Origin: Cladophialophora immunda
Lineage: Eukaryota; Ascomycota; Eurotiomycetes; Chaetothyriales; Herpotrichiellaceae
Assembly (NCBI RefSeq): GCF_000835495.1
Contig: NW_015622543.1
Location: 2,710,806 to 2,774,805, forward strand
Direction of reading: 5' to 3'
Length of the DNA: 64,000 bases
The notes beneath the pieces were generated by a model. That model saw only the letters and a program-made list of their open reading frames with translations. It was not told the DNA's origin and ran no database searches. Shown here one piece after another: positions 41,972 to 52,992 of the stretch; the first letter of the stretch is position 1; each line of letters opens with the position of its first letter. The position numbers were made by a program, and so were the translations under genes.

Positions 41972-44811
41972 ATGACCACCACTTGCGGCCGACATAGAGG
42001 ATAAGATGAGAGTAGATAGCTGCTAGAGTAAACGGGATTAACTGTACATTGACCGAGGTATGGTGATAATTCTATGAAGCTACATTTAACCTGGTCGTAG
42101 CACTCGGTAGACCAGATCGAGCTGCTCTTCATACCACAAAACACTTCAGTCACCCTCCCTCCCCATGATAACTCCGTTCAGAGCTCCTCAGCTTGAGCGA
42201 TATGTTCCTGTTCTCGCAAAAGATGTTACCTTGTCGCGCGACTGTTCACGAGCCCCATTTAATCAGGCCCAGAGTGGCCAGGCAAGACCGGACGGCCCGG
42301 GCGTCCGGCTCCCTTGACAGCCCGAACAGGTCCAGAAGAGAAGAGAACAACGCCCATTGATTAGCATCCAGGCAGCATTTTCCTTTTCCCTCCATCATCG
42401 TCGTGGTCGTCGTCGACCCCGAGGCCCCAGCCGTGCGAGCACGTCTATCGGAGCATCCACAAGCAGACGGGGCATTTGGTCCCGCGCGGGCCCACGCCCT
42501 CGCAACCCAATGTCTGGCATTGGACCGAGTCGTCGGAAGGCCTGGTATATGGTCTCATTTGGGGAGGAACAGGCCGTGGAAAGAAAAGACTGGAGACTGC
42601 AAAGGCTGGATGGGGTTGAAAAGGGGGAATTATCCTCGAAAGAAGGGGGGAAAAAAAAGGGGGATCTGGGTGATAACACTCCCGTAGGTTTTGTGTGCAA
42701 CGGTGCGCTGGGAACTGAGCGAACGGTCGACGGTCTGTTAAAGGTAGTGGTATTTATCTCTTTTGAAAAGGAAGATAGACGAGAGATATAGAGGATGAAG
42801 GAACGGGTCTGGTGGGAAGAAGAGAAGCAACAGGCATTTGGTACCTCCGAGAGAAAAACGCACTCGTGTGCAGCGCTCTGGTGCGCGTTTGAAGTGAGTG
42901 TTTTCTGGCTCCTAGATCAGTGAGGTATTCTTAGAGTGATAAGTGCGGTTTGATATCTGTTTCCATGGTCTACCAACCGTCACCGGTGACAACTTCGAGG
43001 GGCTGGGAGGTCGGAGGGTCGACCGTGAGGCTGCGAAATCTCAACGGCGTACTGTGTAGAGAAAGACATGAGTTGGTGTCGCCCGTCGCTAGCGAGGCCA
43101 AATCAATCCTCTGCCTGTGCCTTGTGTGCCACCCCAGGGCGGGATATTAGGGAGGGTAGCAATGTTTGACACCGAACCGGTGGTATTGACAAGGCTGAGT
43201 CGTCGTCCCAGGGGCTCTCGGATGAACGGTCCTGACAGTTAGTGGTCAAACATCAACTTGTTGAGTGACAGTAATGATGTTTTAGTGACTTGAGATAAGA
43301 GCAGTCGAGCCGTGCAAAGAAACTCGAAGGTGCATCGTGGTTGATGTTTATTGCACCCCGTGAAAGGTTTCAGGATTGGCCAGGGACAAGGTGGCCCGGC
43401 TGAGCACGCGACTGGGAGGTTTCCAGCACTCAGGAGGATAGACTTTCTTAAGGCGATTGGATCGCGGGGTGCTTTGTTGAGACTAATAGTGGGCAGATCT
43501 GTTCAAGAGGTCGAATCCTAGGATGCCATTAAATGCACGAAGGAGTAAGGGTGCCTCAAGGCGCAATGGTGGAGGTGGTGTGCTGTGGGCATCTCTCCAC
43601 CAGCTCAGCCTCGTATGATGCAAGTAGCAGTGAGGTGGTGCCGTTAGCGCCGTGTGGCCGACACATTTTTACCAATCATAGCCATACTCTGGCGAGCACC
43701 GCCACGGCTAGCTGCATTAGCGCAGAGCCTAAAGCTGTAGGCCACACCTCACCCCGCGCATTGTTTCTGAGTCAAAAGCCGCTCATCCCCTCGAGCCTTG
43801 TCGCCTGGACTTCTCGCTCTTCCTCTTCCTCCCTAACAATCTTTGTGTCTTTCTTGCTTGACTCTTCAACACATTGTTCTAGCTGATCTCGTTCCACACC
43901 CCAGAAATCCTATCACGCATTCTCGTCCGTGAAACCAACGCATTCTCGTGCTCAGATCCTACGGGCTTCAGCCCCAACCCCTGGCAATTCTGACTTTTAG
44001 CTCCCACTAAGCAACCCCAATGCCACCTTCGTCCGACGGTCGCCTCTCAATCCAAATGGAAGCACTTGGCCGTACAGCAAAGATCCCCGTCGCCAGGGAG
44101 TGGCGGAAGATGGCTCTTCAAGATGGGGTGGGGGATCATAAGCTGCTGAGAGCCTTGGATATGGCAAGGATCTCCGCTGCGGCCGAGGAGATCTTCACAA
44201 CTCGCATTCTGCGTATTCCACTTTGCATTTCACCTGCCATACTGCGTATGATCAAAGCTCGAAGCAAGCGAACACAGGATCACTAACCGCTCCTTCAGCA
44301 AATCGGACAGAATCCCGAGAATCTGGCAACAGCTTATTTTCTGCTGAACTCTTTGGTCCGAGCTACCAAGAGACGAACCCCCAACGTCACCGCCTCAGCG
44401 GGTCAGTTGATGCAAGACAGCGGTCAGTACTGTGGATTGCTCGCGGGCATATTCCACTGACAACCACAACAGTGACTTTGAATCTCCAACACCCGATAAA
44501 CACCCATTGGTTGCATTCACTTGGGGTAGGTACATCGCATGTCTAGCCCAAGAACAGGCGGGGGGAACGCTTGGATTGAACTTCGCAATGGCCAAAGATC
44601 CGAAACATTCCTGCGAATGCTGGGATAGAGATCCTTCGAAACCCAAACATCTCCTGTCCAACAAGACCTTGTATTCAAGGGTCGATTGTCCGAGTCTTCG
44701 CAGAAGCGCTCTCCCTCATCGAAAAGACAGAGAGAAACGCAATCTGAGAATGAGGTTTCTCCGATTGCACTTCATGGTGCGCCATCGAGCACGCAGTCGC
44801 AACGCGGAACC
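41972..44811. other. 2.8-kb intergenic region before the C2H2 gene
   Basis: No gene recognised with confidence. An 88-codon frame at 44020-44286 (MPPSSDGRLSIQMEAL) and coding-looking sequence just upstream of 44812 could be 5' exons of the C2H2 gene. Frames near 42360-42790 and 43530-43890 are arginine- or serine-rich translations of promoter-like DNA and are not called. Confidence 0.4.
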
Positions 44812-45654
44812 ATGGCATCCCAGAATCCCTTCTACATGAACCCTCCTCAACCCCAAGGTCACACTCACACCGAAACTTGGGAACCACCTTACAGTTTCTG
44901 TCTCCAAGGAGCGACGTGTCAGCCCTTGGAGAGCACCTTAACTCCACACCACTATCAAGCCCAGCAAGCACATTATTTACAGCGGGCCCTTGAGGCCCAA
45001 AGCCCGACTACGCATACCACACAATCAACACCTTCTCTGTCCTTCGATTCGTCACCCGATCAATATTCCGACATGGAGGGCTCGGGGTTGGATTACGACA
45101 TCCTGAACAATCTCAGCTACCTGGATAACTTTGAGTATGGCAGCCTCCTCGATGGCCTCGGATGCGACAGCTTCAGCGACCCCATCCTGTTCACGTCGGA
45201 CGAAAGTTTTATCCAGCCACCCTTCACGGATGCCGCTCTATTCCCACCTCTTGACCCGTCACCGCCGGCCAGCCTTGCACCTTTACCCATACATAAACAT
45301 CGCTGCCAGTTCGAGGGCTGTGCAGAATCATTCGCACGCCCATGTGAACTTAGACGGCATGAGTATAAGCACACGAAGCCATTTAAATGTCCGCAATGCA
45401 GCCGCCCTTTCGCCGAGAAGCGACGCTGCATTCAACACGTCCAGGCGGTGCATGGCCTCGCGACGGACGAGGACAAGGTCAAGTGTCATTTGTGTCGGTA
45501 CAGCGCCGTCCGGCCGGACGCGGTGAAGAGGCATCTGAGGCTGAAGCATGGGGTCGGCGAGAAGTCGGAGGGTTCGCCCTGTACCTCAGGATCGGAGGAT
45601 CAATCTGATGGAGAGACAGGACCGGGAAAGAGGAGGAAGGTGAACGAGCTCTGA
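44812..45654 (+). CDS. C2H2 zinc finger transcription factor
   Basis: Predicted DNA-binding protein, 280 aa from ATG 44812 (MASQNPFYMNPPQPQ). The N-terminal half is Gln/Thr/Ser/Pro-rich and acidic (DYDILNNLSYLDNFEYGSL), resembling an activation region. Three consecutive zinc fingers follow: 'CQFEGCAESFARPCELRRHE' with a second His four residues on, 'CPQCSRPFAEKRRCIQHVQA' ending VH, and 'CHLCRYSAVRPDAVKRHLRL' ending KH. The C-terminus ends in a basic nuclear-signal-like GKRRKVNEL. The frame is open and coding-like upstream to 44686 (SSQKRSPSSKRQRETQ) without an ATG, which suggests that an upstream exon joins in and the true protein is longer. Target genes unknown. Confidence 0.8.
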   Translation: MASQNPFYMNPPQPQGHTHTETWEPPYSFCLQGATCQPLESTLTPHHYQAQQAHYLQRALEAQSPTTHTTQSTPSLSFDSSPDQYSDMEGSGLDYDILNNLSYLDNFEYGSLLDGLGCDSFSDPILFTSDESFIQPPFTDAALFPPLDPSPPASLAPLPIHKHRCQFEGCAESFARPCELRRHEYKHTKPFKCPQCSRPFAEKRRCIQHVQAVHGLATDEDKVKCHLCRYSAVRPDAVKRHLRLKHGVGEKSEGSPCTSGSEDQSDGETGPGKRRKVNEL

Positions 45655-46325
45655 ACGAAGGCGGCGTGAGATGGCAGAGCAGGCGTTCTTGGATCTCGTC
45701 TTTGATTTGAAAAAGCGCGATATGGTTTCAGGGCTGCGACTTGCGACGGGCTTTGTGTATTTTAGACACGAGTAACCAGCATCTTGAATTTTAACTGCTT
45801 TATACCCTCTACGCATCCAAACTGAAGAGTCTTAGAGACGGCCACTGAATTGAGACACCCCAGCACGAGACTGGTTGTGAGGAGCTATGCAGGAGGCACT
45901 CATCTTTCTTTCACTTGCATCTTTGGGAGGAAGAGGCGGCGTCGTCCCTGGTATATTCGAGATTTCACAGATGAGTGAAGTGCCATGCTTTTACTATATA
46001 AGTCATGTGTGGCCGAGGACTCCTGCCTAGGCAAGAACCTATATGCCGGGATACAATGCAGTCAATCCAGGCAGGGCATCAGGTATCGATATGTGCTATC
46101 CCTTTCAGAGGCGGTGGTTTAGAAGCTAGCAAACCCCCTCACGTAGCTCTCTGTGTCCGTGCCTAGGCGAACCATAGCCCTTAAAGGCGTATCGAAATAT
46201 GTGGATATCGGTGAAATCAAGTAGGCAAGAAAGCGCCAAACATTCTGTTGTGTGTCCCCCCATCTCTGTTTTGACCGCGGTGGTTGTGGTGGCCGCGGAC
46301 CAAACACTCGAGCCTCGACAAGGCA
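45655..46325. other. Intergenic, convergent gene ends
   Basis: Three-prime flanks of the C2H2 and SDR genes. No gene recognised. Confidence 0.45.
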
Positions 46326-47162
46326 TCACCATGGAAGGTGGGTGTCGTCGTACCGCCACAAGCGCACCTCGTCGTCGACCGTGGCCCGGTCGATGATCTT
46401 CATCATGCCGCGAATGCTCTCTTCGGGCTCGATGGTGCCGAGCCCAATCCGGGCGGCGAGCGGCGCGACGGTCTCGGTGGCGACGACGCCCGGGTGCATG
46501 GGGAAGGCGACGATGCCGTTCTTCTTCTCCTCGTACGCGAGGTGGCGGATGAACATGTTCAGCGCGGCCTTGGAGATGGCGTACGCCGACGACTGGCCCG
46601 GCAGGTCCTCGACCATGGCCAGCGAGCCGTACTGGGTGCTGATGGCGACGAACTTGGGCGTGCCGCCCTGCCGGGCGGCCTCGAGCATCAGCGGGCGCAG
46701 GGCCTTGAAGACGGCGATGTTGTTGAGCAGGTTGACGTCCAGGAAGTCCTGGTACATGGACATGGGGGCGTCGGCGATGCTGGTCTCGTGCCCGATGATG
46801 CCCGCGTTGGCCACCACCACGTCCACCTTGCCCGCCACCTTCTTGACCACCTCGGCCGCCGCGAGCGCCTCGTCCACCGCCTCGGGCTGCTTGGTGATCT
46901 GCACGATGTGCACGTTGCCCTTGTCCGTCAGGGCCTGCAGCTTCGTCGCCCGGCTCGGGTCGCGCGACGTCGCGAAGACGATGGCCCCCGGCCGCTCCCT
47001 CAGCTGGCGCACGAACTCATAGCCGATCCCCTACATCTCGCCCCAAAAATACCACATCAGCGAACATGCCAGGGTTGCAGCACAGCTCGCCCCAACGGGG
47101 GATGGGTTTTTTTGACTTGCCTGTGTTGTCCCCGTGACGAAATACACCGTCTGATTCGACAT
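46326..47162 (-). CDS. Short-chain dehydrogenase/reductase (SDR) with a GC-AG intron
   Basis: Predicted NAD(P)-dependent oxidoreductase of the classical SDR family, substrate unknown. Exons are 47162-47121 (14 codons) and 47030-46326 (248 aa in total). The 90-nt intron starts GCAAGT and ends TGTAG, a GC-AG intron. Only this junction restores the dinucleotide motif TGxxxGxG as 'FVTGTTQGIGYEFV'. Further family marks are 'VDVVVANAGIIG' (NAG), a Ser in 'FVAISTQYGS', the catalytic 'SSAYAISKAAL' (YxxxK) and 'MHPGVVATE' (PG motif). Third codon positions of exon 2 are almost entirely G or C, markedly more than in neighbours, which may reflect strong expression or a different history. The C-terminus 'VRLWRYDDTHLPW' is typical of a fungal SDR group. 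Confidence 0.9.
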
Positions 47163-48201
47163 TTTGACTCGAGCTTGGGTGAGCGGTAGTCCAATCTCTC
47201 TCCCTCTTTGTTGTCCGCGTGAGGGTGCGTGGTGGGAGAAACGGAAAAGGATGATGAAATGGCTGACTCTGCCTACCTGATCAACAGAGACCTTCTTCAC
47301 CCCGATCCCAGGTCGAAGATCCTCTCACGAACCCATTCGAACCAAGATATATCTTCCCTCCACACCCCCGACCCCTGCTAGAACCTCCATACCCCGCTTT
47401 CTCGCTCGCAGGGATCGACTCTCAATCCCCCCCCGCATATCACCGAGGTGGTGGGTGGAGGCCGTTTGCCCAGCGATGGCACATCCCCGCCCCTTTGGGG
47501 TCCGAGGTGTTTTTAATTACATCTGCCTGAAATAAAAGGGTGCTAAGGGGCTGACTGCAAGGGCTCTCAGAATGGGGCCCTTGGGGGGGAGATAATACCC
47601 TACTACTGCCTATCATACCCGGTCCGTCGAGGGGGGCCAATATCTAGCTGTTCTTAGGCGGACAATGATGCAGACGACCAAACGCTGGACAGTTCCACTC
47701 TTTAGGCTGCCGACAGGGCCTCCGCTGGCTTCAGAGAATCAGGGTCCAAAAAATGTGGAGGTGCACAAGAGCGCCAGAGGTATGAGGCTGTAACAAGCTG
47801 TACTACCGCCCTGACACACGGGCAACGCCTCGAAAGTATTGATTGGACTGGCGAAGGATCGAATCCCCGTATCGACTCGCAAACCCGATCTTTGTCTACA
47901 CACGAGCCGAGAGGACAAGAAGAAAAAAATCACAGAAGATATAGGGGAGAACAGCGTCAGATTTGAACTATCTTCTCCAGATCCTGCGAAACTGAGGATC
48001 GCCATTGTATGCCAGAAACGCCAGCCTTTGCCAGACAGCAGAAAACACCAAGTTTGAACGTCACAGGAGACGTTGGAACTAGTAGCCAGAAAAACGAAAA
48101 TGCCCAGATTACAATTTTCCCCCTGAAAGATGCGTCATACCAATTCTTTTTTCATGATTCCATCACAGTAGGTTCTCCCAGTTGAGGACATGTGCTTGCA
48201 C
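47163..48201. other. Intergenic between SDR and LsdA-like genes
   Basis: Contains the SDR 5' flank (minus strand) and the 3' flank of the next minus-strand gene. A tRNA-like T-loop (GATTCGATCC on the minus strand, near 47850) lacks the other arms. No gene recognised. Confidence 0.4.
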
Positions 48202-49488
48202 TTAGTTGACCTCAATCAGACCAGGGCCGAATTTGGTAGCCTTGGCGACATCAGCGACGGTGGCGAATGGGCCAGATCCCTCGACAACGGCAGCAATGGT
48301 CAATCCGAACATCTCGTTCTCAGTGAAGGGGAAGTTGGCAGAGAAGGTGACGGTGTTGCCGTTGACCGAGGCTTGGGTGATGGGCTCAACAACAGGGACG
48401 TTCTGCTGGTTGATGTACACCAAGCTCAGTCCCTGGTAGTTGCTGGCATACTGGGAGTAGGAGCCAGTGGCACTGAAGGAGAATTGGATTTGCTGGTCCT
48501 GGGGTTGGATGTTCTGGGTCAAGACGTTCAGGGCACCGAAGATGGGGAGGTCAATGGTGTTGATGTTGGGGCACGAGCCGGGAACAACAAAGTCTTGGTT
48601 CAGGGCAGAGAAGGCGAACTCGCGGGTAGAGGCAGTCAGGAAAGGAGCGCCGCTGGGGATGAGACCAAGCAAGCTGCGGTAGAAGCCGTTCTGCTCACCC
48701 TCTTGACCAATGACAGCAGCGACACCGCGGATGAGGCCATTGTCGCCGTTCTGGCCGAAATGGGTTTGGACGTCACCGAGGGTACCCAAGACAACATCAG
48801 TGAAGGTCTTGGCCAAGTTGATGGCGCTCTTGAAGTCAGACACGGGGACGTTGTATTTGCAGGGTTGGATGGGACCGGCGTTGAAGTGGGCGAGGGCGCC
48901 GTTGGCGTTCAGCTCATGCAGCTCCTCTTGGGCTTGGACGGCAGTGATGGCGTCAATGATGGTCTGTCGCTGGGCTTGGTCCTGGAACTGGTAGCCTGGG
49001 ACGTTGTGGGTCACGTTGAAGAGGAGCTCGGTGAAGAAGGCCACCTCGAACAGCTCGTTGAAGGCAATGAGTCTCAGCGATGTGAGATCATCAGCGGCCG
49101 GAGGAGTTGGCGGCGGGGGGCCGTTGGGCAGGAGACCGTGGGCTTGTGCCTCAATGGCCGAGAGCTGAGGCGACGGGTTCTGGATGTTGGGGAAGCCGTT
49201 GGACAGCGGGAAGCTGAACGGGTTGCTGCTGCCGTCGTTGGAGCCAGAGGCAGTCGACGCCGGAGGGGCACCGGTGGAGTAAGAGCCACTGCCCCAGGTC
49301 GCTGATGGGGTATAGTAGCCATTGGCAGGGCCACTGTACGAGGCAGAAGGCTGGCCACCCTGGTAGTTTTCGAGATGCTTCGTGCGGTCGCCAAATCGGA
49401 GATCGCGCTTCTCCATGTCAACAGGGACCGCTGCAACGAGCGAGGCAATGGCCAAGGAGCCGAGGACTGGTGCAAGCTTGGAATACAT
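48202..49488 (-). CDS. Secreted ferritin-like protein, LsdA/Rds1 family
   Basis: Relative of Aspergillus LsdA (late sexual development) and S. pombe Rds1 (stress-responsive). Single exon, 428 aa. A clear signal peptide (APVLGSLAIASLVAAVPV) precedes a dibasic KR site (VDMEKRDLRFG), so a secreted, Kex2-processed protein is likely. A Ser/Gly/Pro/Tyr-rich linker of about 90 residues follows, then the ferritin-like helical domain: 'LTSLRLIAFNELFEVAFFTE', 'ITAVQAQEELHELNANGAL', 'FNAGPIQPCKYNVPVSDF'. The C-terminal part is beta-rich (SLVYINQQNVPVVEP). Enzyme activity is unknown; metal-binding Glu and His positions in the helices are plausible but I cannot assign them. A TATATA element lies about 200 bp upstream, and the 5' intergenic region is unusually long (3.5 kb). 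Confidence 0.9.
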   Translation of the reverse strand: MYSKLAPVLGSLAIASLVAAVPVDMEKRDLRFGDRTKHLENYQGGQPSASYSGPANGYYTPSATWGSGSYSTGAPPASTASGSNDGSSNPFSFPLSNGFPNIQNPSPQLSAIEAQAHGLLPNGPPPPTPPAADDLTSLRLIAFNELFEVAFFTELLFNVTHNVPGYQFQDQAQRQTIIDAITAVQAQEELHELNANGALAHFNAGPIQPCKYNVPVSDFKSAINLAKTFTDVVLGTLGDVQTHFGQNGDNGLIRGVAAVIGQEGEQNGFYRSLLGLIPSGAPFLTASTREFAFSALNQDFVVPGSCPNINTIDLPIFGALNVLTQNIQPQDQQIQFSFSATGSYSQYASNYQGLSLVYINQQNVPVVEPITQASVNGNTVTFSANFPFTENEMFGLTIAAVVEGSGPFATVADVAKATKFGPGLIEVN

Positions 49489-52400
49489 TATGAATAATGA
49501 TGTGATGGTGTGCTAGTGAGCGTGCGTTCAACGAAAGGAAAGGTAAAAGATTATGGTCAAAGTTGCTAGTGTTGGAATGAGCGAGAGAATGTGTTGAAAA
49601 AGAAGGAAGCTGAGCTGTTAATGTAGTGAAGTAAAGAATGAAGTGTTTGTTGTATGAGTGAGACCTAACTTCAAGCGAGAACCACAGCTGAATATATAGA
49701 CGACGTGCGTAAGAAAGGATGCGGGTAGCAGTATATCGTGTGGCAAGCTAGCATTCGCCATTCTGGGGGGGCCAAGTCAAGCAACCGTCAAGGCAAAGCT
49801 TGAGCTAGGAGCTAAGTCTGGAGATTGCGCTGTTGCTGACCCGGGCGGCGATGCGGTGATTTGGTGCTTGGTTGCTCGACTTCGCTTCTTCCCCAGCCGT
49901 TGGTGCTCACCGCCCACATGGTCTCCATTTGGAATCGTGCTGTTACACGCAGCCAGGTTATACCACAAGGAGCAGGGCGAGAAGGAAAGGAGGATTGATC
50001 TTGTCGCCAGGCAATTTTCCTTTTCCCACGTCATACGGGAGTTCCAGCACATCCTCAATCTTGTTGCGGACAGCGAAACCGTGTGGAAATGGCAAGGACC
50101 TACCTGTCCTGTCAGCGGGGGGCGTTCGCAGCTAGCTCACAGACATGCACTACGGTGCGATCCAGGGACTCAGCAATGCTGAAGGCCAAATCCGGAGGAT
50201 GCGCCATGGGGACGTGTAACCGACTCGGGAGATTTTGCTGCATGGTGCGGACGGTCAGCGCTTGCACAGATCGGGCTATGGCGGTGATTGCAATAGACGA
50301 GATAAGTTTAGTGCTGATGAACCTAGATCTGAAGGCCATGGGTGGTGAAGATGACAAAGGGTTGCGCTCAAAATAGGGAGCTGCCAGCGAAAGACGCTGC
50401 GGCTGCGCTGCTCGGCTGAGCAACAAACAGGCGAGGTGGGATTCGGCCAATCACAGCTGGGGCCAAGAGTCTCCACGCCAAAAAGGCTTGACCTGTGCAA
50501 GCTCAGAAGCTTGGCCATTTGCCGCTCTGCTATTGGACGGCCAGCCAGAGAGGACCCCACATACCCTATTTATAACACCTATTATTAACCACTGCGCCCG
50601 GCCTCGTTATTACCTCACCCGATTCCGCCAGTATTCGGGTTGCGACCCTGAGTCCAGCCTCATGCTGTGGCTATACGAGCAAAGTTACTCGTACCCTGTC
50701 CCACTCTCTTGTGCTAGGAATACGCTTATCCGAGTATCAACTCTACCCGTCTACCCAAAGGATCCGGTGTACTAGTCCCCAGGAATGAAATTGGGATCAT
50801 CGTCATCCTGCCTGGTCATTTGTCCTCCCAAAAGAGTAAGAGCATCCGTCCCATTGCAGCTACAGAGCCTTCGTCTAGCTGACGGTGTGCTATCCCCGCA
50901 GGAAACTAGAAAACCACGCAAGAAAAGCTTAATCATGCTTCAGCTGGAGTACCGGCTAAGTCACATCAAGGCCTTCCATTGCATTGGGGACGCATGCCCG
51001 ACAACGCAGCCATCACAGCTATTCGACCCTCGTGACGGGCTTTCCAATCTTGTGGTCGTACAGACAAAGGGTGAACGAGCTCGGCACTCGTTCGCAAGAC
51101 CACCTAGACCAGGTACAGCACCATTTACCAATATTGCCATCGGGCTTACTCGTGCCTGCGTGATCAGCACCTATTGCTGATTGCTTGCGTCGAGACCCTC
51201 TCCACAGTCCCCGTTCGTGCCTCACGGCTGCAGTACCTTGTATACAGCCAGGAACCGGTCATTCGGACCACGTGTCACATCTGGATGCTCCAAGTGTTAA
51301 CCAAAGGCCATAACAATCCTACAAGTGATCTACGGTCACTCCCCGTCCCAGCCGACTTTTGACTTTACTCCTTTTCGCTTTTTCTTCGTCACGGGGATTG
51401 TCGGTGACCCGAGGCCATCATGATCTCGACATGGCTCCCCTTCAAACTTGGGAAGAGCAATCTCCATGCGGAGGGCCTTGGGTGATCGCCCCCCAGGATC
51501 TATTCCCCGGAGCCCGACGCCTTGCATGAACCACGTCCCTGCCATAGAGATCCATGAAATTAATGTCTCGGAGCATCAGCGTGGACAATGGAAAATTTTG
51601 CAAAATCTTCTAGACGCCATCGGGAAAAGAAACTTGCCAATCCTTCCTGTTCCACCGCTCGTTCTCACGAAAACATGTCCGAGCGAAAGATCTTCACTCA
51701 CTATTTCCACGGCCAGGTGAGGACATCGGTCACTGACTACCGCTCAGGAAGGAGAATACGAACTGAGGCTACAATGGCGCCGCTCAACTGCAATCTTGCT
51801 GCCAATTCGGTCGTCGGAGGAACGGTGCTATACTCCGATGCTTGCACCGACAAGGGACTGGAGACAGCAACAGAAGGAGCATACATTCCCACAAGTCCTG
51901 TCCGTCCATTGATCCTGGCTAAACCTCCCGTTCGTATTCGATTCCCACGGAGAAAAGCAGATGATCAGCTGGACAAACAGAGGCTTTCTCCTCCTGTGAA
52001 GGCTCGGAGACCACGAAGAGAAACAGTGGTTTAGAAACTGAGCGCTGGTGAAGTCGATGTCCTTCGGGGCTCTTCTTCGCCTGCGAGTTGCTTCTTTGGC
52101 AAACCGCGGCAGGAGGGCGAATACCGCCTGTGAAAAGAAAGAGCATTGGTAACCAAAATGTAGAGGTGAGTTGCATAAGGCCGATTCGTATCTCCATCCG
52201 CAGGACTCTGCCTGCCATCATTTACGAGCAAAGATCTAGTCGGTCGCGCTCAAGCATATCCTTCGATTCCGGGTGAATTACCTGCCCATGGCTCTTGAGC
52301 AGGCTCATCGCGTGGTGATCCAGATACTAGGGAGTTGTGATATCCAGGAGAGGCTGCAGTCCTGGAACATGCCACCGCAACCACCTTCGCGACCGGGAAG

Positions 52401-52992
52401 TTAACAAGACGTTGCTCCCGTTGAGCTCTGTGTCAAGTTCTTATTCCAGTCTCCGGAAAAAGATGGAAGAGTCGGTGTTACTGTTTCTCGAGACTCCTCA
52501 ATGCCGCAGGATCTGCGCTGTATAAGTATGCACCGTTTGACAATCAGCGAATTCGTGATTGTCCTATGGTACAGTATGCAACTCATCAACACCATCTGTC
52601 CAATATCATGTATGCCCAAAGCAGCGTGTTTCTATGCCTTCTTGTCGAGTCGCCTGGTGCTGGACTGAGGGCTGTAGAGAACGCTCAGCAATCTCTCTGT
52701 CTCACGCGCTCGTTGCCGAGGCTATTGGCCCTCTCTGAAAGATGCGCTCACACATATCTCATATACCATATGTAAGCAATTGGAGAGGACGTCTCCAACC
52801 ATCAGCCGCTATAGGCCAATATCAGAACGGAGTATCCCCCGACCCCGCATTGAGCAATATTTGGCCTGGATGGCATCATTCTTGCCGTTTTGTTTTATCT
52901 TGCAGCTTGGGAATGCTTGATTGAAGGGGCTCCCTGGGACATTTTCGCACCTCGACATAGGCAACAAAGAGGCAGGCAGGCTCGTCATCAAA
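49489..52992. other. 3.5-kb gene-poor stretch
   Basis: Probable long promoter of the LsdA-like gene and of the oxygenase at 52993. A 148-codon frame at 51588-52034 (its second half RPLILAKPPVRIRFPRRKAD) is the longest coding candidate but shows no domain, and I do not call it. Otherwise nothing recognised. Confidence 0.4.
49690..49698 (-). promoter_or_regulatory. TATA-box-like element upstream of the LsdA-like gene
   Basis: TATATATT on the minus strand, about 200 bp before the start codon. The position suits a TATA box with a 5' UTR of about 150 nt, as in strongly induced fungal genes. Sequence alone, untested. Confidence 0.35.

Noticed and set aside
41972..44019. Possible Arg- or Ser-rich small proteins in the long gap before the C2H2 gene
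   Set aside because: Composition follows promoter-like simple sequence, and no frame shows coding bias over its neighbours.
47790..47880. tRNA-like T-loop GATTCGATCC on the minus strand
   Set aside because: The T-stem pairs poorly, and no anticodon or acceptor arm could be folded around it.
48190..49305. 371-codon plus-strand open frame opposite the LsdA-like gene
   Set aside because: It mirrors the codon pattern of the minus-strand gene (Gly/Val/Glu/Asp-rich) and has no domain. It is an antisense shadow.
51588..52034. 148-codon plus-strand frame with a basic C-terminus
   Set aside because: No recognisable motif, no splice or promoter support, and it is surrounded by equally long spurious frames.
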